Positions 17,662 through 26,254 of a stretch of 36,939 bases of DNA are shown here, one piece after another (the first letter of the stretch is position 1; each line of letters begins with the position of its first letter). The translations under genes were made by a program, and so were the position numbers. The notes under the pieces were generated by a model. The model was given only the letters and a program-made list of their open reading frames with translations. It made no database searches and had not been told where the DNA came from. This stretch comes from JBEKDJ01 sp050014415 (GTDB lineage Bacteria > Desulfobacterota > BSN033 > UBA1163): contig JBEKDJ010000029.1 in assembly GCA_050014415.1 (NCBI GenBank), positions 1-36,939 of the forward strand, written 5' to 3'.

Positions 17662-18945
17662 TCAATCCAATGGCTTCTCTTTCTTCAGGCCCGCTGAGGA
17701 ATAGTTGTTCCTTGGATTCCAGAGCATCCAGCCATGGGAGCCAAATCCTTCAGCCGCTTTGACCTCGCCCATGATCTCTTTATCATTGAAGTATCTTCTG
17801 TCAAAGGCATAGTCTCTGAATGCCTGCAGCCACGGTCTAAAGCGATAGGATGGGAGATTGGTCCGTTCTTGGGCTCGTTTGAGGGAACGATAAACGATTT
17901 CATAAGGGCTTGCAACAGGATTTCTGTAACCGGGTATTCCGTACTGAAATCCGGATGGGTAGAGCATGGGACAGATATAGTCAAGGTGGGTGACGAGGTC
18001 CTCCAGTCTTTGTCCAATGCGGGTATCATTAAGGTTCCAGCAGACGTATCCAAAGATATCCGCAGAGAGAAAGATATTGTGAGGGATTAACCTACTTCTC
18101 GCTTCCATGAGAAATCCGGAGATGGCTTTTACCCTGTTCTCCTCTGTGTTGGGCATTGAGAATCGAAGGCCCGAGGCATCAGGAAACCGAAGATAGTCGA
18201 ACTGAATCTCATCAAATCCATATTGAGCCGCTTCCACGGCAATATCAATACCATAATCCCATACCTCCTTACTGAATGGATCCACCCAAGCCAGGTTTTC
18301 TCTATCGTGCCATATCTCTCCATCCGATGTCTTTACGGCCAGATCAGGCCGCGCCTGGGCGAGGGGATTGTCCTTAAACACAACAATCCGTGCAATCGTA
18401 TAGATTCCTTTTTCCTTCAGGGACTTCATCAAATTGGCCATCTCCTTTACTGTGATAACTCGTTGAGCGCCCACTTCAGCAGCAAGGGGGATTGAGCTTC
18501 TGTAGGGGATCATGCCTTTGTCCCCTTTCACATCAATGACAAGGGTATTGAGCTCGGTCTCCTGCATGAGCTTGATTGCAGATTCCCGCAGGCCTCTGTC
18601 TCCTATTCCAAAAAAGGACAAGTAAAGGCCTTTCGGCGCAAAAGGGATGAGTTTTATCTCTTGAGGCGTACCAGTTAAAGGGAAGAGCATGACCTGCTCC
18701 GTTTTCCTGTATCCAGGCGCTCTCACCGTCAGTTTACTCAATGCCGTGTCTACTGTAAAGCTCCCATTTCCATCGCTCAGAACTCCATATTTGTTCGAAG
18801 TGATAAAGGCTCCTTTTACCGGCTTTCCCGTGAAAAAATCAACCACTCTTCCTGCCGTATAGGCGATGGCATAACCTGGAATCAATAAAAGATGGGTCAC
18901 AGACAATACCACCAATGCCTTTTGTATCCCCTTCATAATCATCAT
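17662..18945 (-). CDS. Putative glycoside hydrolase, DUF4015 family
   Basis: An exported protein of 427 residues. The start at 18945 (MMIMKGIQKALVV) has GGAGGG five bases upstream and lies one base from the stop of the upstream deacetylase, so translation is probably coupled. It has a signal peptide at 1-28. A small carboxypeptidase-regulatory-like beta domain covers about 30-90 (AGRVVDFFTGKPVKGAFITS). From about 105 there is a TIM-barrel of the putative glycosyl hydrolase DUF4015 type. The clearest motif is FDEIQFDYLRFPD (D245, E246, D250). Other family segments are NTLVIDVKGDKG, ARIVVFKDNPLA and CPMLYPSGF. The substrate is unknown. Pairing with a deacetylase recalls PgaB, where deacetylase and hydrolase domains are in one chain. 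Confidence 0.82.
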   Translation of the reverse strand: MMIMKGIQKALVVLSVTHLLLIPGYAIAYTAGRVVDFFTGKPVKGAFITSNKYGVLSDGNGSFTVDTALSKLTVRAPGYRKTEQVMLFPLTGTPQEIKLIPFAPKGLYLSFFGIGDRGLRESAIKLMQETELNTLVIDVKGDKGMIPYRSSIPLAAEVGAQRVITVKEMANLMKSLKEKGIYTIARIVVFKDNPLAQARPDLAVKTSDGEIWHDRENLAWVDPFSKEVWDYGIDIAVEAAQYGFDEIQFDYLRFPDASGLRFSMPNTEENRVKAISGFLMEARSRLIPHNIFLSADIFGYVCWNLNDTRIGQRLEDLVTHLDYICPMLYPSGFQYGIPGYRNPVASPYEIVYRSLKRAQERTNLPSYRFRPWLQAFRDYAFDRRYFNDKEIMGEVKAAEGFGSHGWMLWNPRNNYSSAGLKKEKPLD

Positions 18946-18946
18946 T

Positions 18947-19729
18947 CTATCCCTCCGTCGCGGCTGCCAGTATTGTCGTAAATGCTCCACCCTTTTCTCC
19001 GTTTGTCACAAGATAACGGGGAAGAGCCATAACGCTATCGAGAGTGCCTGCAGGGTGCCGCTCCATGGTAAATGCGGCCACATACCCCGCTTCAGTAGCC
19101 CTATGAATGAGGTCATCATCATGGATACCAAAGGGCCAAGCCAGCATGTTCACTTTGACATTCAGCTCCTTCTCCAGTTTCTCCTTTGATTTTCTTAATT
19201 GAATGCCTACGAAACTCTCATATTCAACTGGTCTTAGCCTGATCTTTTCCTTCTTGAAGTTAGGATGCCAAAATGTATGAGACTGGAAATCAAAGAGCTT
19301 TGTCTCTTTTATGTCTCTGAGCTGGCCCCATGTCATGGCATAGGCTGCGTTAGATATTGCCGAGGGATATATGAAAAGGGTGACCGGAATATGGTATTTC
19401 CTGACAAGAGGAAACATGTCTCTATAGACAGAAATGTGGCCATCATCAACAGTAATCACAACTGAATGGGGGCGGGGGGCTTGCCCATTTTCGAGATAGT
19501 AATCGGTGAGTTCCTTGAGGGGTATCACTCTATAGCCATTGTCCCTCAGATATTTCAACTGGTGTTCGAATAGGGTTGTTGTCACGGTCATGCTGTCGGT
19601 AGCTACAGCGCCGATACGATGATAAAGGAGTATGGGGACATGGACCGTCCCCCAGGCCAGTGGTAACCCTAAGGAAGAAAAGGTGAGGAGAAATACGGTA
19701 AATGAGACTCGTATTACAACCTTGGTCAT
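18947..19729 (-). CDS. Polysaccharide deacetylase, NodB homology domain
   Basis: It should remove N- or O-acetyl groups from an extracytoplasmic polysaccharide using a bound metal. From the start at 19729 it has 260 residues with a signal peptide (VVIRVSFTVFLLTFSSLGLP). Starts at 19750 (ATG) or 19786 (TTG) are possible but have poorer signals. NodB motif 1 is TVDDGH (D95 base, D96 metal), with Val in place of the usual Phe. Motif 2 is SHTFWHP (H151, H155 metal ligands). Motif 3 is LAWPFG and the last motif is YVAAFTME. The segment VPILLYHRIG is typical of the PgaB/IcaB-like exported branch. Downstream, with one base between, is the DUF4015 hydrolase. Confidence 0.88.
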   Translation of the reverse strand: MTKVVIRVSFTVFLLTFSSLGLPLAWGTVHVPILLYHRIGAVATDSMTVTTTLFEHQLKYLRDNGYRVIPLKELTDYYLENGQAPRPHSVVITVDDGHISVYRDMFPLVRKYHIPVTLFIYPSAISNAAYAMTWGQLRDIKETKLFDFQSHTFWHPNFKKEKIRLRPVEYESFVGIQLRKSKEKLEKELNVKVNMLAWPFGIHDDDLIHRATEAGYVAAFTMERHPAGTLDSVMALPRYLVTNGEKGGAFTTILAAATEG

Positions 19730-19795
19730 TTCAATGACCCGACCGATCATTTCATAGACTGTGCCGTAACAATACCTTCTACCCAAATACGCGAG

Positions 19796-19990
19796 TTATC
19801 TACTTATTCTCGTTCTTGTCTTCTTCCCCTTGAGATACAACCTTAGTGCCTCATCGATGACTTCCTTTATCTGCTTTCTTTGCCAGTATGCTGATGCCTT
19901 GAGTTTCTCTAGGTAATCTTCTCTCAGAATGAATGTGGCCCTTATCCATCCATCCTTAAGCCCTTTTTGTGAAGTCTTGGTCGAAGCCAT
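19796..19990 (-). CDS. Small ribbon-helix-helix type DNA-binding protein
   Basis: A 64-residue basic protein starting at 19990 (MASTKTSQKGLKDGW) after a TAGGGC ribosome-like site. A longer upstream frame to 20107 looks non-coding. The core IRATFILREDYLEKLKASAY followed by KQIKEVIDEALRLYLKGK has one strand and two helices, as in CopG/ParD/MetJ-like regulators. The C-terminus is strongly basic (KKTRTRISR). It stands about 65 bp ahead of the deacetylase gene and could regulate it, or be an orphan antitoxin. No toxin gene is beside it. Confidence 0.65.
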   Translation of the reverse strand: MASTKTSQKGLKDGWIRATFILREDYLEKLKASAYWQRKQIKEVIDEALRLYLKGKKTRTRISR

Positions 19991-20553
19991 TGCTGCCCTA
20001 CGGTGATGTTTGTAAACCCTGTAAACAGGGTAACTCCTTTCCATCAGCATGCATCTTCTGTGCCAGAAAGGTAGAATTCCAACATAATTGTATCTATCGG
20101 AATCCATGAACTTTTTTTCCTACGCCAGAAGCGTCTTGTTCGGCCTAAGATTATAAAGGTAACAAGAAAGAACACTGTGGTAACAAACTGTCCTTCTCGA
20201 ATCCAACGAATTGAGTCAGCGTCTCTTGCAGAAGGATTTCAAAGGAGATAGGATAGAGGTAGATAATAGACAGCCGGAGTACTCTGAATCTTCATCGACT
20301 ATTCAAACTACGAGATATAGGGGCTAGAACATGTTTCCAGCCCGTATAGTCGATTGGAGCTTAAGGCAGGATTTAAACTGCCAGGGGGTGGAAGCCCCGA
20401 GGGATTTTAAGACTCTAGTTTACAGGCACGCAAGCAGCGTAACAACTCTGTATTCTGAGACAACCTATAGTATTCCTTCGATCTTAATTCAATTCACCAA
20501 ATTCTTCTCTCTTATTCGCAACCGAGCACAGGATATTATCCCAAAACAGTGGC
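19991..20553. other. Gap between envelope genes and catabolic island
   Basis: No protein gene is seen in these 563 bp. The direct repeat GGTAACAA occurs twice near 20157-20185. The tRNA-Leu remnant at 20355-20431 is the only other feature recognised. Confidence 0.4.
20355..20431 (-). pseudogene. Degenerate tRNA-Leu(UAA), 3' part
   Basis: Read on the minus strand, the block TTAAAATCCCTCGG matches the anticodon loop and 3' stem of bacterial tRNA-Leu(UAA). It is followed by a long variable arm with a GGGG/CCCC stem (class II tRNA feature), a T-arm-like GGCAGTTTAAATCCTGCC and a terminal CCA (20355-20357). The T-arm seems to lack one G and has TTTAAAT instead of TTCAAAT. The anticodon stem has two mispairs, and the D-arm and 5' acceptor strand are not recognisable. 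It therefore cannot be a working tRNA. A 3' tRNA fragment is what an integrative element leaves at an attachment site. Confidence 0.6.
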
Positions 20554-21714
20554 TCAAATATCTAATCTCTTTCCTTTTAGCAATTGACGGGCGATGACTA
20601 ATTTTTCTATTTCCTTCGTTCCTTCATAGATCTCTACAATTTTAGCATCTCTATAGAAACGACTGATATCGTACTCACTGAGATATCCGCATTCTCCGTG
20701 TATCTGCAAAGACTCATTGACGACTTTCACACCCACTTCCCCTGCGTACCATTTCGCCATGGAGATGAATGCAGGTTCTACTTGTCCTCTGTCGAGCATC
20801 CATGCTGCTTTGTATACCAAGTTTCTTGCAGCCTCTGTCCATGTCGCCATCTCGGCCAATTTACTCTGTACGATCTCAAAGGATAAGTAGGATTCCCAAA
20901 ATTGCTTACGCTTATTAACATATCTTAAAGCCATTTCTAAAGCCCCCTGAGCGATCCCGACTCCCTGGGCAGCAACATAAGCCCTCGAACGATTAAAAAA
21001 ATCCATGAAGCAATTGAACCCCTTTCCCTCCTCCCCAATAAGGTTCTCCTCAGGCACCCAAACGTTGTTTAGACTTATCTCTGCTGTATCATGCGCCCGG
21101 ATTCCCATTTTTCCCTTGAGTTTGTTCCTTCCTAAGCCAGGTCGATCGGTTTCAATGACAATCACGCTATGCCTTTCGTAAGGTGACGTCGCATCGGGAT
21201 TCGAAAGGCAAAGGGCCACCAGAAAATTTGCAATGTCACCATTGGATATGAACATCTTCGAGCCGTTTATGAAATATCCACGCCCTTTCCTCTCGGCCCT
21301 GGTCGAGACAGACAAGACATCACTGCCTGCATCAGGTTCGGTCACTGCAACGGCACTGATGGCTTCTCCTTTACACACGGGAGGGAGATATTTCATCTTC
21401 TGTTCTTCTGAACCTTTAAGGAGTATCATTTCACTTCCAAAACATGCACACATGACTTGGCTGCCCAAACCTGGATCCACTCTCCAGAACTCTTCCATAA
21501 CGATCGCATTTTCCAAAAATCCGAATCCTCTTCCTCCATATTTTCCATCGATGAAAATTCCGACAAACCCTAATTGAGAAGCTTGTCTTAATAGATCGAG
21601 AGGAAAGGTTTCTTCGGCATCACAATCCTTGGCGATATGAGGAAATTCTCGCTCCGCAAACTCCCTCGCCGCCTTTCTGATATCAAGCTGTGCCGGTGTT
21701 AAACTAAAGTCCAT
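20554..21714 (-). CDS. Acyl-CoA dehydrogenase
   Basis: An FAD enzyme that makes the alpha,beta double bond in an acyl-CoA and passes electrons to ETF or another acceptor. It has 386 residues, full length, with GGGAAGGAAGGA before the ATG. It contains the N-terminal helical domain (MDFSLTPAQLDIRKAAREFA), the middle beta domain signature AVAVTEPDAGSDV, KMFISNGDIANF, and the C-terminal four-helix domain. The catalytic Glu is E364 in IYEGTKEIEKLVIAR. It is the last gene of the FAD/Mo/Fe-S operon, 27 bp after the ferredoxin subunit. It probably handles the acyl-CoA formed after ring opening or chain shortening; chain or ring specificity cannot be read. Confidence 0.93.
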   Translation of the reverse strand: MDFSLTPAQLDIRKAAREFAEREFPHIAKDCDAEETFPLDLLRQASQLGFVGIFIDGKYGGRGFGFLENAIVMEEFWRVDPGLGSQVMCACFGSEMILLKGSEEQKMKYLPPVCKGEAISAVAVTEPDAGSDVLSVSTRAERKGRGYFINGSKMFISNGDIANFLVALCLSNPDATSPYERHSVIVIETDRPGLGRNKLKGKMGIRAHDTAEISLNNVWVPEENLIGEEGKGFNCFMDFFNRSRAYVAAQGVGIAQGALEMALRYVNKRKQFWESYLSFEIVQSKLAEMATWTEAARNLVYKAAWMLDRGQVEPAFISMAKWYAGEVGVKVVNESLQIHGECGYLSEYDISRFYRDAKIVEIYEGTKEIEKLVIARQLLKGKRLDI

Positions 21715-21741
21715 TCCTTCCTTCCCTTGTAACCAGCAACT

Positions 21742-22290
21742 TTATTCCGTTCCCTCTTTGCTCTTTACTTTGCCTGCCCTTTCTGCCGCCCTCTTTCCTA
21801 CCTTTGTGGAGATCTCATCAGTGGTGCCCACATAGATCGCTCTGGCTTGACAAACGGCTTCACAAGCAGTCTGTTTTTCCCCTTCTTTTTGCCTGTGAAT
21901 GCATAAGTTACAAAGTTTCAATTTCCCCTCAAAGAATTGTGGAGCACCATAGGGGCAAACCCAGAGGCAAAATTTACAGCCAATGCACTCACTCTCATCA
22001 ACCAGGGTGATGCCAGTTTCGACATCTTTATGAAGGGCGGAGCGGGGGCACGCTGAGATGCACGGCGCATCAAAGCAATGCATGCAGGAAAATGGAAGAA
22101 AATATTGATAAACATCTTCACCGCGCATCTCGGGCCCAACCCGATGTATTCGGATTAACTCAGGACCTTTCGGATCGCCAACAGGGGGTTTTGTGGGGTG
22201 AGGTGCTAAAGTATGCTCCCATTTGCAGGCTATTGCACATGCATAGCAGCCAATGCATTTTTCCTTATCAATGAATATTGTCCTTTGCAT
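21742..22290 (-). CDS. Four-cluster [4Fe-4S] ferredoxin subunit, DmsB/NrfC-like
   Basis: The electron-transfer subunit of the adjoining Mo/W enzyme, 182 residues. Sixteen cysteines fall in four groups: C12/15/18/22, C69/72/77/81, C102/105/108/112 and C127/130/143/147, as in DmsB-like proteins. There is no signal peptide, so the complex is either cytoplasmic or carried by a partner; the large subunit has no visible twin-arginine signal either. Its ATG follows the stop of the Mo gene directly, and its ribosome site (GGAGG) lies inside that gene's last codons. Confidence 0.92.
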   Translation of the reverse strand: MQRTIFIDKEKCIGCYACAIACKWEHTLAPHPTKPPVGDPKGPELIRIHRVGPEMRGEDVYQYFLPFSCMHCFDAPCISACPRSALHKDVETGITLVDESECIGCKFCLWVCPYGAPQFFEGKLKLCNLCIHRQKEGEKQTACEAVCQARAIYVGTTDEISTKVGKRAAERAGKVKSKEGTE

Positions 22291-24417
22291 TTAAACATCC
22301 TCCACTTTGTAAACCTTGCACAGCAACGCTCTGAATGGAGTGGAACCGAATACTGGATCGTAAGGCGGATCGTTACTCGTCAGAACATTGGCATTACTCT
22401 TCCATACACCATGCTCTGGGGCCGGGTCTTCAGGGTACCACCAGGATGCTTGAACCATCACCACCCGTTGGTCTAATCCCTCAAAAACTTCCGCTACCTG
22501 TTGTATTTTCCCTCTTGGTGTTTCAATCCATACCCAGTCTCCATTCTTGATCCCCAACTTTCCCGCGGTTTCAGGGTGGATCTGTACGAGTGGGTAGGGC
22601 TGCCTTCCTCGTAACCAGGGAATTTGACGGTATTGTGAAAGAAAATAGTTGGGCGAACGTGCTCCAGTAGAAAGGATCAGTGGGTATTCCTTATAGAGTT
22701 CTGGTGTGGCATAAGGGCTTTCATTAGGTTCGATATAATACGGGAGGGGGTCGTATCCCAATTCTTCCATTGCATTCGAGTAGAGTTCCACTTTTCCCGA
22801 GGGAGTAGGAAAACCACCTCCTTTTCTCCAGTAATCTGTCTTGTACTTATAATAGGGCTGATCCTTTCCCGTCTTTGCCAACCAGCCCATTTTGCTGAAT
22901 TGCTTCCAGGTGAGGTTTGCCTTTTTCAATCGATCATCCAGCACTTTTTCAACATTATCGAACCAATACTTGGGAGCCAATCTCTTCCCCAACTCGTTGA
23001 AGATCTGAACATCCGACCAAGCCTCGCCCGGGGGGTCCACTGCCTTATTGATGGCCTCGATCATAAAAAGGGGGTGCATGTCGAAAATATCATCTGTTTC
23101 CAACCAGTGAGCTACTGGCAATACGATATCAGCAATTTCAGCAGTGGGGGACATAAAGAGATCGGCAACAGAGATGAAGTCCAAATTCATTAGCCCCTCT
23201 TTCACCTGTTTACTATTCGCATAGCATACGAGGGGGTTCGTCCCTTCCAGATGTAATACTTTGATCGGGCAGGTTCCTGCTCTTAACTGCTTAAGAGCTG
23301 TATCCACATGACATAAGCCCAGCAATCTTAGCCCCCGGAACTCCTCCTGACCTATCGCAGGTTCTTCGGGTGCCGGAACCTCAAAGGCCCAATCTTCCTG
23401 CGGACCCGCATCATGAGGTACCCAGCGAACCATGCCTCCTGGTCTTTCGATATTTCCCGTCAAGGTGATCAGGCATAGAATAGCCCTTAAATTCTGCGCG
23501 CTATTGTTGCTCGCTTCGAGGGCTTCCCCAAACTGTATGCACCCGGGCTTCTGCGTGGCAAAGATTCTGGCAGCTTCTATAATCTTTTCTTTCGGAACCC
23601 ATGTGATTTCAGACACTCTTTCCACGGGATACCCTTGAACCCTTTCACTCAACTGATCAAATCCGTATGTCCAATCCTGGACAAAGTCTCTGTCATACCA
23701 TCCTTCATTAATAATGACATTCATCATACCGAGAGCCAGAGCTGCATCGGTGCCGGGTCTTAGCCTCAACCAAAGGTCAGCTCTTCCTGCGAGGCGGGTT
23801 GATTGAGGATCAATGAGAATCAAATGATCTGCCTTCTCAAGCGCATTAAGAAACCAGACTGAAATCTCTCCGTCTGCATTGGAGATTTCCAGTTGCTTCC
23901 CCCAAGAAACGTGGGTCTTTGGGTACTCACCACCCCACCCGTGATAATCGCAATACAATCTACCTGCAACAGTCATGATAGAGATTGCCATTTTCGGACC
24001 ATAACAGAAGTGGGCCGGTGCACCAAAATTAGCGGTCCCAATAGAGCGTGCAAAACGAATGGTGTATTCATTGTAGCCCCTGCCCGTCCCCTGCCATATG
24101 CCTACGGAGCTCAGTCCGTGTTCCTTCTGAGTCTTCTTTATCTTGTCCGATATTGTTGTGAGAGCTTCTTCCCAACCGATTCTCTCCCATTCACCTCCTC
24201 CTCTCTTTCCCTTTCTTTTCATGGGATACAGAATTCGATTCGGATTATTAATGTGTTGCACTGCCGCCATGCCTTTGGAACACATTGTCCCTCTGGTTGG
24301 TGACTGCGGATCGCCTTCAATGTGAGTAATTCTCCCGTCTTCCACGGTCACAAGAACTCCACAAGCTCCATGACAACTTTTGCATGTACTTCTGATGATC
24401 TTTTTCTCGGTGCTCAT
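22291..24417 (-). CDS. Molybdopterin (Mo/W) oxidoreductase, DMSO reductase superfamily, Cys-ligand type
   Basis: A 708-residue catalytic subunit. Residues C12, C15, C19 and C46 bind the proximal [4Fe-4S] cluster (TCKSCHGACGV ... TMCSKG). Bis-MGD-binding segments include ILIDPQSTRLAGRADLWLRL, HLEGTNPLVCYANSKQVKEG and the C-terminal IHPETAGKLGIKNGDWVWI. The metal-ligand position seems to be C138 in APAHFCYGPKM. That points to the formate dehydrogenase/acetylene hydratase/thiosulfate reductase side of the superfamily, not the Asp-ligand ethylbenzene dehydrogenase group. There is no twin-arginine signal, so a cytoplasmic location is likely. It is clustered with an FAD/NAD oxidoreductase, a ferredoxin subunit and an acyl-CoA dehydrogenase. 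The substrate is unknown; hydroxylation or reduction of the imported compound is my inference. Confidence 0.9.
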   Translation of the reverse strand: MSTEKKIIRSTCKSCHGACGVLVTVEDGRITHIEGDPQSPTRGTMCSKGMAAVQHINNPNRILYPMKRKGKRGGGEWERIGWEEALTTISDKIKKTQKEHGLSSVGIWQGTGRGYNEYTIRFARSIGTANFGAPAHFCYGPKMAISIMTVAGRLYCDYHGWGGEYPKTHVSWGKQLEISNADGEISVWFLNALEKADHLILIDPQSTRLAGRADLWLRLRPGTDAALALGMMNVIINEGWYDRDFVQDWTYGFDQLSERVQGYPVERVSEITWVPKEKIIEAARIFATQKPGCIQFGEALEASNNSAQNLRAILCLITLTGNIERPGGMVRWVPHDAGPQEDWAFEVPAPEEPAIGQEEFRGLRLLGLCHVDTALKQLRAGTCPIKVLHLEGTNPLVCYANSKQVKEGLMNLDFISVADLFMSPTAEIADIVLPVAHWLETDDIFDMHPLFMIEAINKAVDPPGEAWSDVQIFNELGKRLAPKYWFDNVEKVLDDRLKKANLTWKQFSKMGWLAKTGKDQPYYKYKTDYWRKGGGFPTPSGKVELYSNAMEELGYDPLPYYIEPNESPYATPELYKEYPLILSTGARSPNYFLSQYRQIPWLRGRQPYPLVQIHPETAGKLGIKNGDWVWIETPRGKIQQVAEVFEGLDQRVVMVQASWWYPEDPAPEHGVWKSNANVLTSNDPPYDPVFGSTPFRALLCKVYKVEDV

Positions 24418-24427
24418 TCTTGACTCG
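24412..24427. repeat. 16-bp exact repeat, copy 1 (Mo gene start region)
   Basis: GCTCATTCTTGACTCG occurs here across the start codon and ribosome site of the Mo enzyme gene. It recurs exactly at 28429-28444, just after the DRE-TIM gene. On the minus strand both read CGAGTCAAGAATGAGC, including the ATG. See the Mo-gene relic below. Confidence 0.75.
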
Positions 24428-24471
24428 CTCCACTTATCAATTCCTGAATTGACATGTCCATGGATTTGTTC

Positions 24472-25704
24472 TCACGACCAAAGGTGTGCGGGACCATAGT
24501 TGCCACCAAGCATACTCTTGATCCTCCGGACATCTTTCCGCCCCTTGATATAGCTATAAATCAGGCTGATTTTGTCTGATATGCCAATCGCCTGATAGCA
24601 GTCCATTCGGTTATTCCTAACGAAAATTTTCTCGTAGAAACCCCTTTGTTTGTTTGTGTTTGTATAAGACAGTATCTCATATCCCTCGTCGCCGTATTTT
24701 CGCCCTACCGAGATGACGGGTGGATCTGCACCTTTTATAACCGTTAAGCCAGGGGAAGTTTTATATGTATTCTCGACTCCAATGAGATTATTTCCGGCAA
24801 TCACCGCTTGGTCGATGGCATTATACCAGTTAAATACAAGCTCATAGCCGCCATACGGATCTAAGGATTCAACCACGTCTCCGGCAGCGTAGATATTCGG
24901 CACACTTGTCTGCATTTTTCCATTGACGAGTATTCCGGTGTTAACCTTCACATTGGAGAATTCCAGAAAATCAACGTTAGGTTTGACGCCAGTGGTGACA
25001 AGGATGAGGTCTCCTTCTATTTCCTTATTTCCGACAATAATCCCCATGGCCTTATCATTACCTGTTACTTCTGAAACCGATTCTCCAAGTAACAACTTTA
25101 TCCCTGAAGAACTCAATTTTTTTTTGAAATATTCGGCGAGCTCCTTATCCAGCACTTGAGGTAGAATTTGGTCAAGTAATTCAATAATCAGCACATTTCT
25201 ACCCAATTTCTTGAGGGCAATTGCCACCTCGATGCCAACCGCTCCCGCTCCAATGATAATGATATTTTGGGTGCTGGGTAACTGTTTTGATAGCTTCCTC
25301 ACATCCTCTAATCTATTGAAGAAGTATACCCCCTTTTTGTTAATTCCTTTTAAAGCAGGAATAAGCGGAGATGCTCCACTGGCAATCAACAATCTGTCGT
25401 ACCCAATCTCCTTTCCGCTTCCCAGGATAATCCTATTCTTACTATCCTGGACCTTGATGACCTTCTCCCCCAGCAATCTCTTGAGAAACAGACCATGGCT
25501 GTCTCTAAGTAGAATCTCCTCCTCCCTCAATTCTCCAGCTAAATAGCCAAGCAGAAACATCGGAGAATAAGCTGGCGTTCTTTCTTGTGAGACCACGGTG
25601 ATTTTCATTTCATCTGTGCTTGATTCAGCCCTGTATGCTGCTATTGTCTGAAAAGCTTTGAATGCAGCAGGGCCATTCCCGATGACAACAATTTCCACTC
25701 TCAT
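24472..25704 (-). CDS. FAD-dependent pyridine nucleotide-disulfide-type oxidoreductase
   Basis: A 410-residue flavoprotein that likely moves electrons between NAD(P)H and the Mo/Fe-S proteins encoded next to it. The N-terminal FAD site is VVIGNGPAAFKAF (residues about 5-17), the NAD site is IIIIGAGAVGIEVA (about 149-162) and the second FAD motif is PNIYAAGDVVE (about 268-278). There is no redox-active CxxxxC pair, so it belongs with rubredoxin/ferredoxin- or nitrite-reductase-type NADH reductases. The C-terminal part (PPVISVGRKYGDEGYEILSY) is a dimerisation-like domain. It is the first gene of the tight group FAD, Mo, Fe-S, acyl-CoA dehydrogenase. Confidence 0.88.
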   Translation of the reverse strand: MRVEIVVIGNGPAAFKAFQTIAAYRAESSTDEMKITVVSQERTPAYSPMFLLGYLAGELREEEILLRDSHGLFLKRLLGEKVIKVQDSKNRIILGSGKEIGYDRLLIASGASPLIPALKGINKKGVYFFNRLEDVRKLSKQLPSTQNIIIIGAGAVGIEVAIALKKLGRNVLIIELLDQILPQVLDKELAEYFKKKLSSSGIKLLLGESVSEVTGNDKAMGIIVGNKEIEGDLILVTTGVKPNVDFLEFSNVKVNTGILVNGKMQTSVPNIYAAGDVVESLDPYGGYELVFNWYNAIDQAVIAGNNLIGVENTYKTSPGLTVIKGADPPVISVGRKYGDEGYEILSYTNTNKQRGFYEKIFVRNNRMDCYQAIGISDKISLIYSYIKGRKDVRRIKSMLGGNYGPAHLWS

Positions 25705-26254
25705 TGCAAAACCTACTTACGGTAGAGCCGGATTCCTGCTCCCCTCATACATCTCCCCATGGTTAGCCGTCCTCTTCACTCAGCTGGGGCAGATAGATGA
25801 TTCTATTCTCCCTCCAAACGTCTCGACCGTGGAGATTATTCTCGATTTTCTAAGATTATGCAAGTTGAAGAATCAAAGGATGGGTCGTTTCAGGACACCG
25901 AAGATTGCCTCACCTCGTCTGGAGAAGGAACTCGACGTCTTGCGAGACAAGCCACCAGCAGCCCACGGGACTTCTCGTAGCTCACACTGGTATACCTCAT
26001 CGCAGGACTCAATCCCTCTCTCAGAATAAGAAGTCTCTCAAGGATGCGACATCATCGTCGCTTCCATACCTCGAGGTCATCTGCCTTCAATTACGCCTTT
26101 CGCAATGATTTCAAACAAAGTGGATAACGTAGCTTTGACCCCAAAGTCTTAAAAGTAATACTTATCGGTCTCCCGCCTCTAATATGATCTACTTAACAAT
26201 CCTCTTTATCACCTACAGTTACTCTAACAATCTACTATTTTCGTAAAATAAACA
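25705..26254. other. Gap with relic sequence
   Basis: No intact gene is visible in these 550 bp. Apart from the DRE-TIM 3' relic at 26077-26148 I see only short open frames without ribosome sites. This is probably decayed DNA between the SDR and the FAD gene. Confidence 0.4.
26077..26148 (-). pseudogene. 3' end relic of a second DRE-TIM metallolyase gene
   Basis: The minus strand reads DFGVKATLSTLFEIIAKGVI followed by EGR and TGA. The intact DRE-TIM gene ends VLEIIAKDVLEGR with TGA, and the DNA just after both stops (GAGGTATGGA) is also shared. A stop lies directly upstream of the relic, so only about 23 codons survive. Confidence 0.65.

Noticed and set aside
25705..26076. Possible group II intron or transposon end
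   Set aside because: Some phrases recall intron domain V, but no complete domain, reverse transcriptase or inverted repeats could be found.
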